Notes: generated by a model not told the origin, from the sequence alone. 64,000 nucleotides of DNA from Magnetococcus sp. PR-3 (GCF_036689865.1 NZ_JBAHUQ010000028.1:30093-94092), one strand, 5' to 3'. Positions 27,201 to 36,852 are shown, counted from the stretch's first letter. A program made the numbers and translations.

Positions 27201-29336
27201 AACAACCCCATCTTTACCGGGCAAGCCCCAATCCAACAACAGATAGTGGAAGGGTTTTTCTCCTCCATTTTCAGTTAAAAGTACCTGCAAGGCTTCATCT
27301 GGGGTTTCGCAGAGTGTCGGCGCCAAAGAGAGCGATGTGAGTAGCGCTTCCAGATGATCCCGAGAGGCTGGATTATCATCCACCACCAAAACCCGCCGGC
27401 CCCAAAGGGTCTCCGGTAACATGGGTCGGTTACGACGATCCTCGGAGTGATGGTCCACCATCACATCAAAACTGAACAGACTACCTTCCCCAGGGAAACT
27501 CTCCGCCCAGACCGCACCATCCATAAGCGTGACCAAACGCTTAACGATAGAGAGCCCCAACCCTGTACCACCAAATTTACGGGTTGTTGAGCTATCGGCC
27601 TGTACAAAGGGGGCAAAAAGATGGGGCAGTTGCTCAGGGTCAATACCAATACCAGTATCCTTGACCGAGCAGTTCAAGCGGACCCGGTGCTCCTGCACAA
27701 CCTCCGGTGTAATGGCGACGGTAATGAAGCCATTTTCTGTAAACTTAATGGCATTACGGATTAGGTTGATTAGGATCTGCTCTAGACGCATCGCATCGCC
27801 ATAAAGCACCTGGTTAAAACCAAGAGGGGCCAAAAAGACCAGATCTACATGGCGATCCGCCGCCTGCTTACTAAAGAGGTCAGCCAGCCGTTCCAACATA
27901 AAATGGAGATCAAACTTGACCGGATCCAGCTCAAGTCGCCCCATATCCATTTTAGAGAAGTCCAGAATATCATTGATAATCCCCATCAATGAGTGACTGG
28001 CATTTTTGGTTTTCTCTAAATAGTCTCGTATTTTAGGCGTTAAATCCCCACGCAGTGCCAAGTCGGTAAAGCCAAGCACAGCATTCATCGGTGTGCGGAT
28101 TTCATGGCTCATATTGGCAATGAATGCACTTTTGGCTTTACTGGCAGCTTCCGCCGCGGCCAAAGTCTCTTCTAATGACTTAAGAAGTTGTTTTTTATCT
28201 GTAATATCTTGAATAAATGCGGTGAACCGCATTTGATCACCCTGCTTCATGGCAGAAAGGGCAATCTGTAAATCGATAAGCTCCCCATCAATCCGCTTAC
28301 CGGTGGTCTCCATCCGGCGCTGAATCGATTCAACATCTCGCTCACCCGTCACCAATGCCGCCAGCGCTTGAGCATGTTTGGGTTGAAGGTGTTCAGGGAT
28401 CATGTGTTCAGAAAGGCACTCACCAATAATGGTACGGGCATCATACCCAAACAGCTTCTCTGCTGCGGGGTTGTAGCTGATGACATGGCCTTTATGATCT
28501 GTGGTGATGATGGCATCTAAGGCATTATTTAACACCGCCTTATGCCGTACCACCATTTGCTTGAGCTCTCCATAGCGCTCAATACTTTCCGCACTTTGGT
28601 AAACCCGGCTAATTAACTCCTCCGGTTCATAAGGCTTAACCAAAAAGTCATTGGCGCCAGCCTTGATAAACCCAACCGCCAGTTCCGAACGCCCCGCCGA
28701 AGAGAGACCGATAATGGCCATATCATCCCGGCTGTAACGTGAGCGTAATTTGGTGGTGAGCACCACCCCATCCATATGGGGCATTTCATAATCGGTAATG
28801 ACCAGATTAACGGGTCTTTTTTCTAGGGTCGCCCACGCTTCTACCCCATCCTTGGCTTGCAGCACCTCAAAACCGTAGCGCTGTAGAAAAAGACTGAGCA
28901 CCGAACGGGCACTACGAGAGTCATCCACCACCATAATGGAGAGGTGTCGGTTACGCTCCACCCGCGCCACACTATGCAAAACAGCATCAATGACGCTTCG
29001 GTTATTTTTAACAAAGTAGTCCAGCACCCCTTTTTTAAAAAACTGGGTGCGCATTTTATCGTGGGTATCACCGGTTAAAACGATGGCAGGCAGGTTATGG
29101 TCCAGAACCATATCCACCACCTCACCATTGGGGGCATCAGGCAGGTGCAGATCTAGGATAGCCAGCAGATAGCGTTCGGCGTTGGCCTCCAGCCGAGCTT
29201 GAGCCTGAGCAAGCGTCGCAGCCCAGGCAACATTAAAACCCAGACTTTGCTGAATACGACCCTGGAGCAGGGAGGCGAAACTTTTGGAATCCTCAACAAG
29301 GAGGATGCTCACCATTTTATCGTTAGCATCGACCAT
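24282..29336 (-). CDS. Giant double hybrid histidine kinase with six receiver domains, PAS and Hpt
   Basis: A 1684-residue soluble multidomain phosphorelay protein. In order: receiver (D62), receiver (D182), PAS (about 265-380), HisKA with H410 in SHEIRTPMN, HATPase (about 515-630, GTGLGLSIVKR), receiver (D702), receiver (D852), Hpt-like domain with H994 in IHALRGRAAALG, a helical linker, receiver (D1205), a second HisKA with H1322, a second HATPase (about 1425-1535), and a final receiver (D1609). All predicted phospho-sites are intact. No membrane segment is present, so it senses or integrates signals in the cytoplasm. It stands alone with a GAGG ahead of the ATG. The fusion looks like two hybrid kinases joined through an Hpt. 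Confidence 0.95.
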   Translation of the reverse strand: MVDANDKMVSILLVEDSKSFASLLQGRIQQSLGFNVAWAATLAQAQARLEANAERYLLAILDLHLPDAPNGEVVDMVLDHNLPAIVLTGDTHDKMRTQFFKKGVLDYFVKNNRSVIDAVLHSVARVERNRHLSIMVVDDSRSARSVLSLFLQRYGFEVLQAKDGVEAWATLEKRPVNLVITDYEMPHMDGVVLTTKLRSRYSRDDMAIIGLSSAGRSELAVGFIKAGANDFLVKPYEPEELISRVYQSAESIERYGELKQMVVRHKAVLNNALDAIITTDHKGHVISYNPAAEKLFGYDARTIIGECLSEHMIPEHLQPKHAQALAALVTGERDVESIQRRMETTGKRIDGELIDLQIALSAMKQGDQMRFTAFIQDITDKKQLLKSLEETLAAAEAASKAKSAFIANMSHEIRTPMNAVLGFTDLALRGDLTPKIRDYLEKTKNASHSLMGIINDILDFSKMDMGRLELDPVKFDLHFMLERLADLFSKQAADRHVDLVFLAPLGFNQVLYGDAMRLEQILINLIRNAIKFTENGFITVAITPEVVQEHRVRLNCSVKDTGIGIDPEQLPHLFAPFVQADSSTTRKFGGTGLGLSIVKRLVTLMDGAVWAESFPGEGSLFSFDVMVDHHSEDRRNRPMLPETLWGRRVLVVDDNPASRDHLEALLTSLSLAPTLCETPDEALQVLLTENGGEKPFHYLLLDWGLPGKDGVVSAIEIRAALDAALPGLSYPHIVLLSAFGMEEIKTQAERAGVDVCVDKPVARERLISALCGDWQEQDQHRDRRQVQQLAAESEVGRHVGSAHVLLVEDNPINQQVALELLERVGLVVDLAENGQKALDRMARFDYDLVLMDLHMPVMDGMQAIKSIRDKEKGKPLPVVALSTGTTDEDLVDLESMGFQESLDKPIRPERLYGVLKRWITLPSMAQQYEVISRGDEVPMMRGVDPEVGLNRLAGNHDLFVVLLGRFYQRYWESLPLFTDLCSKGEWNPLSREIHALRGRAAALGAQELAKEAVALELAAADGHEAVMEAAFHSFSKRLEQLLEGIRGHQTGESPAVVQSMVSGELPILETDLTVAGPLLDKLAGRLKFHSIEVDALLDAFGEILKDTPAATAYWTVRKHVERYNFQEAFQGVLQISKALQYEIAEEHLTCAHSVKERLLIVDDQPDNVDVLKEILTDYERLVALSGPEALMLAQCQHQPDMILLDIMMPEMNGYEVCRRLKATEATQEIPVIFVSAKKEVVDEAEGFQLGAVDYITKPYHSEVVRRRVHSQLELKRHRDRLEKQVRMRTSELELATREAELRKDEAEAGNRAKSEFLAIMSHEIRTPLNAILGTHELLDETSLSEEQLGLMEISRNAGELLLNLVNETLDLSKIEAGKLDLEYATFDLPKLVREICEIKRVAANQKGIELVEEIELAVPRFVMGDPDRLRQILVNLLSNAIKFTSAGRVTLHITRGAADRTFFKVSDTGVGISSEKMEKIFHPFTQADTTTTRKFGGTGLGLTICKHLSEAMGGDIGVESQEGVGAVFTVNLPFPRAESSLDILNEESGFVPPPQQRPLSILVADDAEDNRKLVSAFLAKSDHRLELCHDGAQAVDKFKTGHYDMVLMDLLMPVLDGYGAMRKIREWEKQNNRLRTPIIALTALSVRRDLDKAMECGSDFYLTKPFRKQQLLDAITSVHTMLDG

Positions 29337-29432
29337 CTGGCCTCAAATACAAGCAAAAGTTACAAAAAGGGTATATGCCAGTGTAGTCGCTTTAAGGGGT
29401 TGATCTCAATTAAATTACTTTGCTAAATACGC

Positions 29433-30425
29433 TTATTTGGGCTGCCGTCCTGGAATAATGTTCAATTCATCCAAAGCCTGATCATCACGGGCGGCATAGC
29501 ACCAAAAGCCCTCTTTATGGCAAAGACGCTGATAATCTTGAATACGTTGCAGATTTTTAGGATCATCACGCTCGCCATTATCCACATAATCAACCGACAA
29601 GACCTTATTACCTGGCGTTGCCGCAATGCGCCGCAAACGTTTGAGCCGCTGTTTTAACCATCCTTGGTCCTGCTGTTTCTCCGTTTTGACGTACCAAACA
29701 CTTTCCACCCCAATACCGTTGATTGTGGCCAAATAATCCCCACCCCAATCATGATCGACAATGGATTCACCATTTTGGGGAATGATGAGAAAATCCCGCC
29801 CACCCATTTCACGGGCTGTTTTGGCCATGCGCATGACCAGAGCAATCATGCGTTGTGCGGCATCCACCGTACGCCGAGGATCTCCAGAACGAACCTGCTC
29901 ATGCCCTTTGGGTAAACCATGGCGGGTTGGGTCAGGCCAATACTCAAACGCATCGATAATATCCAGATAAACCCCACGAAAACCTTGTTGCACAATACGT
30001 CTAAGCTCCGGCTTTAAAACATCTTGCCACCACTCCTCTTCCCAATAACGTACTTTAAAGTTACCGGGCCAGTCGGGGTTGGTCTTCCCCAACCAACTCG
30101 GGGCTAGATCGGTTGGTTCATGAGTTTGAGCATCCACCCAGGCATCGTTCCAATAACTCCGATAGTTCTCCGCTTCGCCAATGGAGAAATAAGCAACGGG
30201 GAGTTTGCCTGCATTGGTGATCAAATCGATTTCTTTTTGGGTATAACGGCTCCCCTCATCACCATGGCGTGTTGGATCCATGACCACCAAAGGAAAGCGG
30301 GTTTTTACAATGGCTTTTGGATCGGCATCCTGAAGTTGATAAAGCCAATCTCTATCCGCAGCATCCACATGACCGACCATACCCATACCCAACACCAGAA
30401 AAAACATCCATTTTGAGCCAAACAT
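29433..30425 (-). CDS. Secreted GH114-like (TM1410/polygalactosaminidase-like) glycoside hydrolase
   Basis: A 330-residue exported protein. The N-terminus MFGSKWMFFLVLGMGMVGHV and then DAA is a cleavable signal peptide. The mature part has WLYQLQDADPKAIVKTRFPL, VAYFSIGEAENYRSYW, GFRGVYLDIIDAFEYW and FLIIPQNGESIVDHDW, which match the TM1410/GH114 barrel family (endo-alpha-1,4-polygalactosaminidase relatives, including the hydrolase part of PelA). Acidic residues in the YLDIID strand are candidate catalytic groups. It would cleave a galactosamine-type polysaccharide in the periplasm or outside. It is divergent from the ABC transporter genes. Substrate is inferred from the family. Confidence 0.82.
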   Translation of the reverse strand: MFGSKWMFFLVLGMGMVGHVDAADRDWLYQLQDADPKAIVKTRFPLVVMDPTRHGDEGSRYTQKEIDLITNAGKLPVAYFSIGEAENYRSYWNDAWVDAQTHEPTDLAPSWLGKTNPDWPGNFKVRYWEEEWWQDVLKPELRRIVQQGFRGVYLDIIDAFEYWPDPTRHGLPKGHEQVRSGDPRRTVDAAQRMIALVMRMAKTAREMGGRDFLIIPQNGESIVDHDWGGDYLATINGIGVESVWYVKTEKQQDQGWLKQRLKRLRRIAATPGNKVLSVDYVDNGERDDPKNLQRIQDYQRLCHKEGFWCYAARDDQALDELNIIPGRQPK

Positions 30426-30624
30426 GCCAAACCTCCAAACCCCATATAATTTTGGCCATTTTACCCACTAGACAAGAATCGGAGAAGAAAAACCTGCCTC
30501 TTAACACACAACTGCCACAATTCTGTTCGTTCTCTCTATCCAACCCACACCTTTGGAACATCTTGGGCTCTGTATAACGATCCTGTACATTAAAGATATC
30601 TCTTCTACCAATGGAGCTATTTGG

Positions 30625-31365
30625 ATGAGCCTTTTACATGTGGAGCAGTTAACCAAAGGTTTTTCCATGGGGCAGAACCACATTGAGGTCCTCAGGGGCA
30701 TTAACCTTGACGTTCAAGCAGGAGAGACGGTTGCGATCATGGGCCCCAGTGGCAGTGGCAAAACCACTCTGCTCAACTGTGTTGCTGGAATTGAACGGAT
30801 GGATAAAGGGCAGATCATTCTACAGGGAGAGGTCGCTCAACATCATCAGGAACAAGCCAGCGCACAGCTACGTCGTCACACCATGGGTATCATCTTCCAG
30901 TTTTTTAATCTGGTTCCCATGCTAACGGTACGGGAGAATATTGCTCTGCCCTTATTCATTGATGGGCAAGATCCTACTCAGCACCAAGTGTGGATCAACA
31001 CCCTGCTATCCATGGTGGGCATGCATGACCGGGCAAACCACCTACCCGCCCAACTTTCAGGGGGGGAGATGCAGTTGGTCTCCATTGCCCGCGCCCTGGT
31101 TATGCGCCCCCCTCTTTTGTTGGCCGATGAACCCACAGGTAATGTCAACCCAGCCACGGGTAAGCGCATACTTCACACACTAAAAGAGGTGGTAGAAGAG
31201 CAAAACTGCGCCCTTATTCTTGTGACCCACAGTGCCGAGCATGCCGCATGGGCACACCGTGTCTGTTTTTTGCATGATGGGCACATTCATCATCAACTAA
31301 CGCCTCAGACAGAGCAGGATTTTCTTACCCTTATTTATAATCAACTGGCACAACTGGGTATTTAA
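30625..31365 (+). CDS. ABC transporter ATP-binding protein, LolD/MacB-like
   Basis: A 246-residue ATPase from the ATG at 30625, chosen for GGAG 8 bases upstream; an in-frame start at 30553 has none. Walker A is GPSGSGKTT at about 40-48. The signature is [15 protein letters not shown], slightly altered from the usual LSGGQQQRVAIARAL because Q/R is replaced by L/V. Walker B is [10 protein letters not shown], followed by H-loop LVTHS. The [21 protein letters not shown]-loop is typical of MacB/LolD-type transporters. It pairs with the FtsX-like permease 12 bases downstream. Such systems move lipoproteins, peptides or other substrates from the inner membrane rather than through it. Confidence 0.9.
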   Translation: MSLLHVEQLTKGFSMGQNHIEVLRGINLDVQAGETVAIMGPSGSGKTTLLNCVAGIERMDKGQIILQGEVAQHHQEQASAQLRRHTMGIIFQFFNLVPMLTVRENIALPLFIDGQDPTQHQVWINTLLSMVGMHDRANHLPAQLSGGEMQLVSIARALVMRPPLLLADEPTGNVNPATGKRILHTLKEVVEEQNCALILVTHSAEHAAWAHRVCFLHDGHIHHQLTPQTEQDFLTLIYNQLAQLGI

Positions 31366-31377
31366 GGGGAGGCAACG

Positions 31378-33444
31378 ATGTCTTGGACACTCTATCTCCT
31401 TTTAATACGCCGGACACTCCAAACACACCCACTCCATTTCATCATTGCCCTGCTGGGCGTGGCCAGCTGTATGATGGTGGCCGGGGTCATTTTAACCCTG
31501 GACCACGTTAGCCTTAACCAGCCCCAAGCCGTACAGCACCAGGAGCAGACCACGCGGCAAAAGCTGGTTGCCCATGAACGGGGGCGGATCCCCCTACCCC
31601 ATATTCAGTGGATACAACCGACCACCAGCAAGCCCTCAACATCCCTGGATCAGGCGCAGGAACAACGAGAAGATCAAGCCTTTCGTATTTTGATCCGTGC
31701 TGCCTCTCAAGTCACATTCTTAATCGGCAGTTTCATTATTTTCCATACACTAACGGGTCATTTAAGCGGTCAATTAAAGGCCTTTGCCTTGTTGCGCTTA
31801 TTGGGCAGTTTTCGTCGCCAAATTGTTCATATTCTATTGGCTCAGGCCCTACTGCTCGGAGCCTTGGGTACTTTGCTTGGGGTGCTCTTGGTGGCGCCGG
31901 TCACCAAAGTGTTAATCTCCAAAGGTCTCTCTACGTTGGGGCACCCCATCCTGTGGACCGGGCAGATGCCATGGCTAGAGCTAACCCTTATGGCTGGTTT
32001 ATGCCTCATGATCACCACAATCGGTGTTATTCCCTCATTATGGACCGTGTGGAAGATGCCTATGAGCCAGGCTACCCAAGCCCACCCAGCCACCCCAACT
32101 TGGACGGTTGAAGATCCCAAGGCCTACCTGTGGCTGCTTCCCCTACTGTTTGCCGCAAGCTATCTGCTGATGCACCCTTTTTTAACCAGCTGGGTCTCGG
32201 TGGCTTTACTGCTGCTGGCCGATGTTACCGCGCTGTTTATCTTTGTGGTGCTATTGATCTGGTTTGTACGCCCCCTCCTTAATGGAGGTATTGCAGCGAT
32301 AACCAGCCTTCTAAGATACCTACACCCCATGGAGGCCTTCTTAACGGGGCGCGCCATGATTTATCGGCGGGATACCCTGCTCTTTTCTTTTAACGCCCTC
32401 ACCGTGGTTTTTGCCTTAACCATTGCGCTGCATGTGGTTACCCACAGCATGAAACATCGTATTGTTCAGGATTTTTATCAATGGAGCACCCCCTACACCA
32501 TGCTGGAGCGCAACCCTTTTGTGCCCATGGACCCAAAATGGGTTACCCAACAGCTTAACAAACAGGCACTCCACCTCATTCCACTCTCCAACAAGGGATT
32601 GGTGGGGGGTCTCCCTTTTCGCTTGGTGGATCAGCAAGCGCTCAATGCCTTTCGTTTGGCCAGGGGTAAAACAGAGCTGCCGCCAGGTGTAGCCATAATT
32701 AGCCACGAAATGGCCCACCAAAAAGGCTGGACTGTTGGACAGAGCATCGAACTTATGACACCTAAGGGTAGGTGGAAAATCCCCATTGCCGAGATAAACA
32801 ACGATCTTGGCCTGTTGCTGGAACCCACGCCACTTAGTCAACTTAAACAACGTATTTTGGTCACCTCAGGTACGGCACTCTTCAAAACCGAACTGGGCTC
32901 TTCATTAGGACGTTATGCCTTACTGCACCACAGCCGTATGAATACCAACGCCCAAAGTTTACGGCATCTGCTTACCCCCATTTACAAAAGCAAAGCCCAC
33001 CAAGGCTATGTTGCCTACAACCGAGCACGGGAAATTAACCGGGATTTTGTCATTGTTGATCTTATTTTGGCGGTCACAATCGTACTGGTCTGTATGGGTA
33101 TGACCCACACTCAGCTGATCCAGCTGCAACAGAGGGGTGGTGAGTTTGCTATTTTCAACAGCTTGGGCATGAGCCCCAACCAACGCCGACGCCTTCTACA
33201 ATATGAAGGGGTAACGTTAGGTATACTTGTCACGCTTACGGCCATGCTCATGGGCCATGTGGCAGGGTGGATGGGCATTGAGATCGTGCAACAACTGACG
33301 GACCAACCCCACAGCTACCACTTTTCACGACGGGATAACTTGATTTTAGGGGCCTTTATTCTGCTCAGCAGCTGGCTTGTGGCCTACCTTCCCGCTCGAG
33401 CGGCTCATAAACAGAGCTTTCACGGCTTACCACAAATGGACTAG
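31378..33444 (+). CDS. FtsX-like ABC transporter permease
   Basis: A 688-residue permease. An N-terminal membrane helix (FIIALLGVASCMMVAGVILT) is followed by three helices with FALLRLLGSFRRQIVHILLA, the FtsX domain signature. More helices occupy the middle (near residues 250-310), then a large extracytoplasmic domain, then a second FtsX domain (FAIFNSLGMSPNQRRRLLQYEG, then helices to the end). This doubled FtsX layout is like YbbP/MacB-type permeases of about 800 residues. It is co-transcribed with the ATPase 12 bases upstream. The end overlaps by 4 bases with the convergent gene for a binding protein. Cargo unknown. Confidence 0.88.
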   Translation: MSWTLYLLLIRRTLQTHPLHFIIALLGVASCMMVAGVILTLDHVSLNQPQAVQHQEQTTRQKLVAHERGRIPLPHIQWIQPTTSKPSTSLDQAQEQREDQAFRILIRAASQVTFLIGSFIIFHTLTGHLSGQLKAFALLRLLGSFRRQIVHILLAQALLLGALGTLLGVLLVAPVTKVLISKGLSTLGHPILWTGQMPWLELTLMAGLCLMITTIGVIPSLWTVWKMPMSQATQAHPATPTWTVEDPKAYLWLLPLLFAASYLLMHPFLTSWVSVALLLLADVTALFIFVVLLIWFVRPLLNGGIAAITSLLRYLHPMEAFLTGRAMIYRRDTLLFSFNALTVVFALTIALHVVTHSMKHRIVQDFYQWSTPYTMLERNPFVPMDPKWVTQQLNKQALHLIPLSNKGLVGGLPFRLVDQQALNAFRLARGKTELPPGVAIISHEMAHQKGWTVGQSIELMTPKGRWKIPIAEINNDLGLLLEPTPLSQLKQRILVTSGTALFKTELGSSLGRYALLHHSRMNTNAQSLRHLLTPIYKSKAHQGYVAYNRAREINRDFVIVDLILAVTIVLVCMGMTHTQLIQLQQRGGEFAIFNSLGMSPNQRRRLLQYEGVTLGILVTLTAMLMGHVAGWMGIEIVQQLTDQPHSYHFSRRDNLILGAFILLSSWLVAYLPARAAHKQSFHGLPQMD

Positions 33445-34220
33445 GGGGCCCAATCCTTAAGCGCATATTTTTTAAGAATTTGCTCTAACTTACCTTGCTG
33501 GCGCAACAGGTGAATACCTGCATCAAGCTCCTTTGCCAACTGTTTGCCACGCTCACCCTTTGGTGAAAAACCTATAAATAGAGGAACCGCATCATCGGCA
33601 TGCCCAGCCAACTGCAACTGTCCTTCCCAACGGTTCTTTTTCAACATATAGCGCAGTACAGCATCATCATCCAGCGTAACATCCAGACGCTTGGCCAGGA
33701 TCAACCGCAACCCCTGTTTTAAGGGATCGGTACCGAAGAGCTTTTTAACCCCCTCTGGGGTCTTGGCAAAATATTCATCCAGAGCATCCCCATAGGCAAA
33801 CCCTGGCGTTATCCCAACAACCAACCCCTTCAGATCTTCCAAATTCCGGTAGGTCCAGTTGTGATTACGCCGGGCCACAAAGGAGACACTACTCATACCA
33901 ATCGGGCTTTGAGGGTAGATCAGTTCAGGCGCCTCCTCTTGGGCAGCACCAATCACCCCATCTACACGCCCTTGGTCGGCCTCAAGCAACGCTCTTTCCC
34001 AGGGCATATGTTGGTACACCAACTTTCGCCCATACTGCGCAAAGGCTGCTCTGGCCAGCTCAACAACATAACCCTGCTGATCACCCTGGGTACGACAATT
34101 ATAGGGGCACCAAGGGTTGGCCACCAAAATAACCGGCCCTTTCTCTTCTCCATAAGCAGGCTGGTTTATATTACCGATAGAGAGGGTCAGCAGCAGCAAT
34201 AGTATGGATATATAGCGCAT
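33441..34220 (-). CDS. Periplasmic solute-binding protein, family 3
   Basis: A 259-residue protein from the ATG at 34220, with AAGGAAAG ahead of it; a longer in-frame start at 34253 is less likely. A signal peptide (MRYISILLLLLTLSIGNINQ, cleavage near AYG) is followed by a type-3 solute-binding fold: VILVANPWCPYNCRTQGDQQ, GYVVELARAAFAQYGRKL, GRVDGVIGAAQEEAPELIYP and LKGLVVGITPGFAYGDAL. These proteins bind amino acids or small organic ligands for uptake or sensing. No matching permease is beside it; the neighbouring hybrid kinase is divergent 176 bases away. It could therefore serve as a sensor partner, which is inference. It overlaps the FtsX permease gene tail to tail. Confidence 0.85.
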   Translation of the reverse strand: MRYISILLLLLTLSIGNINQPAYGEEKGPVILVANPWCPYNCRTQGDQQGYVVELARAAFAQYGRKLVYQHMPWERALLEADQGRVDGVIGAAQEEAPELIYPQSPIGMSSVSFVARRNHNWTYRNLEDLKGLVVGITPGFAYGDALDEYFAKTPEGVKKLFGTDPLKQGLRLILAKRLDVTLDDDAVLRYMLKKNRWEGQLQLAGHADDAVPLFIGFSPKGERGKQLAKELDAGIHLLRQQGKLEQILKKYALKDWAP

Positions 34221-34396
34221 GAACTTTCCTTGTAAACATAGACCTAACGGCATAGGAGATCTTTAAGATCAATGATACACACTTTTGGATGGTTCGTGAT
34301 AACCTAGAGTTTCCAAAAATCTAAAAGGGACGGCCTTTTTGAGGTTCACCCTGCACACGCAACGTCACATATCCACCAGGAGGGGGGTGGAGATAT

Positions 34397-36736
34397 ATGA
34401 GTACGGAGCCGTTATCCCATCCAGCCAAACAGGCCATCGTTACGCCACCAACCGCCGTGGCGCAACGCTCACTGGGTCGTCGCTTGCTTTATGCGATTAT
34501 CCTGGTTAGTGCCATGTTTGCTTGCTTGGCTGCGCTGGTTCAACTCTGGAGCGACTACCGCAGTGGATTAAGCAGCATCCATCAGCGCATGTCTAATGCC
34601 GCCCTGAGTTCAGCCCCTGGCTTGGTTAAAAGCCTGTGGGATCTCAACGAAGATCAATCCCGTGCTCAACTCCAAGGCATTCTGCTGATCCCAGAAGTAT
34701 CCCAAGTACGTATTACCCTGAAGCAGGGTGAAGATCCGCTTATTGTCGGGCGCCTACCTGACACGAGCAATACCCTTATGATGCAAGCCCCTTTAAGCCA
34801 TACCGATACAGCGGGCTTAACCCTACAGCTTGGGACGTTGCATATTACCGCAACCACGCAACCGTTACGGCAACAAATTATTGATAAGGCCTGGGTTATC
34901 CTGGCTACGCAAACCTTAAAAACCTTTGCCGTATCTTTCTTTATTCTACTGATCATTCGTAAGGTGGTGATACACCGTCTTGATGCACTTGGTGCTTGGG
35001 TCAATCAGTTTTCTCTCAGCACTTTGGAACAGAGCCCCGAGCTGGCCCTGCCTCCACAAAAAAATCAAAATGATGAGCTCGATTGTATCGCCTTAGCCAT
35101 CAATAAAATGCAGCTACGTATTACCGATGATCTAGAAGAGATTGAAAATACACAGCATCAATTGCGACGCAGCAAAGAGAAGTACCGCCGTCTGATCGAC
35201 AATATTAGTGGCGGATTTTTTCTCTACTCCCACGACACTCAAGGGTTTTTTACCTTTGTTAGTCCATCGATCGAGTCTGTTTTGGGTTACGAGCAGGATG
35301 CCTTCCTCACCCATTTTTCCACCAATATGCCCCAGAGCCCCATTAATGATCAGGCCCAGCAGTTTATGGCCATGAGTTTAAGGGGAGAGAAGCCCCCTCC
35401 CTATCAACTGGAGGTCTATCATAAAAATCGGGATGTTCATCTACTGGAAGTGGTGGAAGTTCCGGTTATGGATGGAGGACAAAGGGTGATCTCTATCGAC
35501 GGCATTGCGCGGGATATCACCCACCGCCGTCATATGGAAGAAGCCCAGCGAGACAAGGAAATTGCAGAAGCAGCTAACCGTACCAAGAGTGAATTTTTGG
35601 CCATTATGAGCCATGAAATACGCACCCCATTGAACGGTGTTCTTGGTATGCTTGAACAGCTCAACCGTACCCGGCTGGATGAACAGCAATCCCGCCAAGT
35701 ACGGATGATTGGTCATGCCGCGACAGTACTGCGCGCTTTGCTGACTGATATTTTGGATATCTCCAAAATGGAAGCAGGACAGTTGGTGCTGGATTTACTG
35801 CCTTGTAATCTACGTGAAATCGCCCAAGCCGCCCAACAGACCTTTTTAAGTAAAGCCGAAGAGAAAGGTGTGGCATTACGGGTAACGTGGGATACCTCAC
35901 TCCCCCCCGCTGTTATAGGGGATAGTGTACGGATGCAACAGATTTTGCTTAACCTAATCAGCAATGCCGTTAAGTTTACAGAGCAGGGTGAAATTGTACT
36001 CTCTATGTATAGTCAGGAGATCTCTGACAGCACCAAACATATGGTCCATTTTCAGGTAACCGATAGCGGTATCGGCATTCCGGAACAGGAGATGCCCCGT
36101 CTGTTTGATCCCTTTACCCAGGCTGACGGATCACTATCACGGGCCCATGGGGGGGCAGGATTGGGGCTGGCCATTTGTAAAAAATTGGCTCAAGCCATGG
36201 ATGGAGATGTTACAGCAGAAAGCCAACGCGGCATTGGCTCTACCTTCCACTTTTGGCTACCTTTACAAGCGGTTGACCACACAACAACCGAGCAACAGCA
36301 GCCAACACCAATGCCGATAATCCCGACCACATCACTCTCTATTTTGTTGGTAGAAGATGACTTCATCAATCAACAAGTTGCACAAGAGATCTTACAAAGT
36401 GCGGGTCACCAGGTGACCGTAGTTGGGAATGGCCAAGAGGCACTGGACCACTATGCACAACAGGCATTTGATCTTATTCTCATGGATCTACGCATGCCCA
36501 TTATGGATGGTTTACAAGCCACACAGAGCATTCGCAATAGAGAGCAGAAAAAAGATACACACATCCCTATTATCGGCCTAACAGCTGATGTTCTATCCAG
36601 CACCTTAGAGCGCTGTCGCCAAGTGGGCATGGATGATGTCATGGCCAAACCGGTCAGTTCATCCGAAGTTCAAAAGCTCATGGAAAAGCTCTCATCCGTA
36701 AAACCCCCAAAATCTGCCAACCCAAACCCATCATAA
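34397..36736 (+). CDS. Membrane-bound PAS hybrid histidine kinase
   Basis: A 779-residue sensor kinase. Membrane helices near residues 29-50 and 168-190 flank a periplasmic sensing region of about 115 residues. A HAMP-like linker and a short coiled coil lead to a PAS domain (about 262-375, ending in GIARDITHRRHMEEAQ), HisKA with H406 (SHEIRTPLN), HATPase (about 505-622, GGAGLGLAICKKL) and a C-terminal receiver with D697 (LILMDLRMP). All phosphorelay residues are present. Divergent transcription from the periplasmic binding protein gene suggests the two may share a signal; this is inference. No output regulator gene lies nearby. AGGAGGGGGG precedes the ATG closely. Confidence 0.93.
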   Translation: MSTEPLSHPAKQAIVTPPTAVAQRSLGRRLLYAIILVSAMFACLAALVQLWSDYRSGLSSIHQRMSNAALSSAPGLVKSLWDLNEDQSRAQLQGILLIPEVSQVRITLKQGEDPLIVGRLPDTSNTLMMQAPLSHTDTAGLTLQLGTLHITATTQPLRQQIIDKAWVILATQTLKTFAVSFFILLIIRKVVIHRLDALGAWVNQFSLSTLEQSPELALPPQKNQNDELDCIALAINKMQLRITDDLEEIENTQHQLRRSKEKYRRLIDNISGGFFLYSHDTQGFFTFVSPSIESVLGYEQDAFLTHFSTNMPQSPINDQAQQFMAMSLRGEKPPPYQLEVYHKNRDVHLLEVVEVPVMDGGQRVISIDGIARDITHRRHMEEAQRDKEIAEAANRTKSEFLAIMSHEIRTPLNGVLGMLEQLNRTRLDEQQSRQVRMIGHAATVLRALLTDILDISKMEAGQLVLDLLPCNLREIAQAAQQTFLSKAEEKGVALRVTWDTSLPPAVIGDSVRMQQILLNLISNAVKFTEQGEIVLSMYSQEISDSTKHMVHFQVTDSGIGIPEQEMPRLFDPFTQADGSLSRAHGGAGLGLAICKKLAQAMDGDVTAESQRGIGSTFHFWLPLQAVDHTTTEQQQPTPMPIIPTTSLSILLVEDDFINQQVAQEILQSAGHQVTVVGNGQEALDHYAQQAFDLILMDLRMPIMDGLQATQSIRNREQKKDTHIPIIGLTADVLSSTLERCRQVGMDDVMAKPVSSSEVQKLMEKLSSVKPPKSANPNPS

Positions 36737-36852
36737 GGATTAGGGGCCGAGCCAACAGCGCCTTCCTTACATACGCTCAGAGGGTTGGCTCCATGGGGAT
36801 CATGCAGGCCCGGCACGCATCCTAACCCCACACCTTTCTAGGTGACACATGC

